Shown here: positions 7,206-7,610 of the stretch, piece by piece | How positions within the stretch are numbered: the first letter of the stretch is position 1 | Layout: every line of letters begins with the position of its first letter | Assembly (NCBI GenBank): GCA_031418215.1 | Contig: JANOXC010000192.1 | Span: 1-7,610, forward strand | Direction of reading: 5' to 3' | DNA length: 7,610 nucleotides | DNA from: JANOXC01 sp031418215 | GTDB taxonomy: Bacteria; Bacteroidota; Bacteroidia; AKYH767-A; OLB10 | Translations under genes and position numbers: made by a program | The notes under the pieces: model-generated | Databases searched by the model: none | Told to the model about the DNA's origin: nothing | The model's input: only the letters and a program-made list of their open reading frames with translations

Positions 7206-7586
7206 ATGAAGAAGCTAAGATATATATTTTTAATGCTATTTAGCATGATGGTGTTATATGCCTGTGAAAAGGATTATCAGTCATCTGGTAATGTTGATAT
7301 TAATACACTGGTAAGCTATTCAAAAGACATTAATCCAATATTTACAGAAGACTGCGCAACACCGAACTGTCACATTACAGGAGGACAGGTTCCAAATCTG
7401 ATAGCCGCTGAATCATATAATGAATTACTGAATTTGGGTTATGTTGATACTTTAAATCCTGAGGCAAGCATCCTCTATCAGCGCTTGATTTCAACAACAA
7501 AGCCAATGCCTCCAAGTGGAAAATTAAATCCGGAAGAAATTGGTTATGTATTGGCATGGATTAAACAAGGAGCTCAAAATAATTAA
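7206..7586 (+). CDS. Small mono-heme cytochrome c-like lipoprotein
   Basis: The 126 residues start with a lipoprotein signal peptide (MKKLRYIFLMLFSMMVLYA, Cys20), so the mature protein is about 107 residues and lipid-anchored. SKDINPIFTEDC leads into a C-X4-C-H motif (C50, C55, H56), a longer spacing than the standard CXXCH. Further on, KPMPPSGKL holds the likely axial Met101, and NPEEIGYVLAWIKQGAQNN is the usual final helix of Bacteroidota and Planctomycete-type small cytochromes. It probably binds one heme and passes electrons to or from the upstream EB_dh/cytochrome lipoprotein (inference from position). It begins two bases after that gene's stop and shares its YACEKDY lipobox segment. No Shine-Dalgarno sequence is seen, so translation may be coupled to the upstream gene. 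The unusual heme spacing leaves some doubt that heme is attached covalently. Confidence 0.82.
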   Translation: MKKLRYIFLMLFSMMVLYACEKDYQSSGNVDINTLVSYSKDINPIFTEDCATPNCHITGGQVPNLIAAESYNELLNLGYVDTLNPEASILYQRLISTTKPMPPSGKLNPEEIGYVLAWIKQGAQNN

Positions 7587-7600
7587 CAATAATCAGCAAT

Positions 7601-7610
7601 ATGAAAAAAT
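7601..7610 (+). CDS. Start of a further operon gene (cut by window end)
   Basis: An ATG at 7601 followed by two AAA codons (MKK) lies 14 bases after the previous stop, on the same strand. This is the typical start of an exported Bacteroidota protein, but only three codons are visible. The product cannot be told; by position it is likely part of the cytochrome operon. Confidence 0.5.

Overview
The window looks like chromosomal DNA of a member of the Bacteroidota, probably an environmental lineage near Chitinophagales/Sphingobacteriales; the rank below phylum is a guess. The signs are a type IX secretion (T9SS) C-terminal sorting domain behind SprB-type repeats, lipoproteins with CKKD/CEKD after the lipobox, AT-rich intergenic DNA, and start codons without strong Shine-Dalgarno sequences. 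All genes are on the + strand. No tRNA, rRNA, CRISPR array, transposase or phage gene was seen.

Layout: (1) 1-2258 is the 3' part of a large secreted T9SS cargo or adhesin-like protein: 69-residue SprB-like tandem repeats, then PKD/Ig-like modules, then the sorting domain. A good intrinsic terminator follows at 2281-2315. (2) 2404-4326 is a membrane class III adenylate cyclase with a signal peptide, a predicted periplasmic TPR array, a coiled coil, one transmembrane helix and a cytoplasmic catalytic domain with all key residues. (3) 4327-4780 is a 454-base AT-rich gap with no convincing gene but some weak hairpins and a short direct repeat. (4) 4781-5689 encodes a YceI-like lipoprotein. (5) A 22-bp-stem hairpin at 5748-5811 ends in a T tract and lies directly before the next gene. 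(6) 5824-7203 and 7206-7586, two bases apart, encode heme lipoproteins: an ethylbenzene-dehydrogenase-type heme-binding protein with a cytochrome c domain set inside it, and a small mono-heme cytochrome c. A third gene begins at 7601 and runs off the window.

The most interesting part is 4781-7610: a YceI-like lipoprotein (a family that binds polyisoprenoid or quinone-like lipids) beside two lipoprotein cytochromes. It reads as a module for electron transfer outside the cytoplasmic membrane. The two cytochrome genes carry three different heme-attachment spacings, CX2CH, CX3CH and CX4CH. The long hairpin leaves only 12 bases before the cytochrome start, so the operon must be transcribed through it, either from the YceI promoter or from one in the short gap before the hairpin. 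That makes it a candidate attenuator as well as a terminator. The cyclase and the T9SS protein have no visible functional link to this module.
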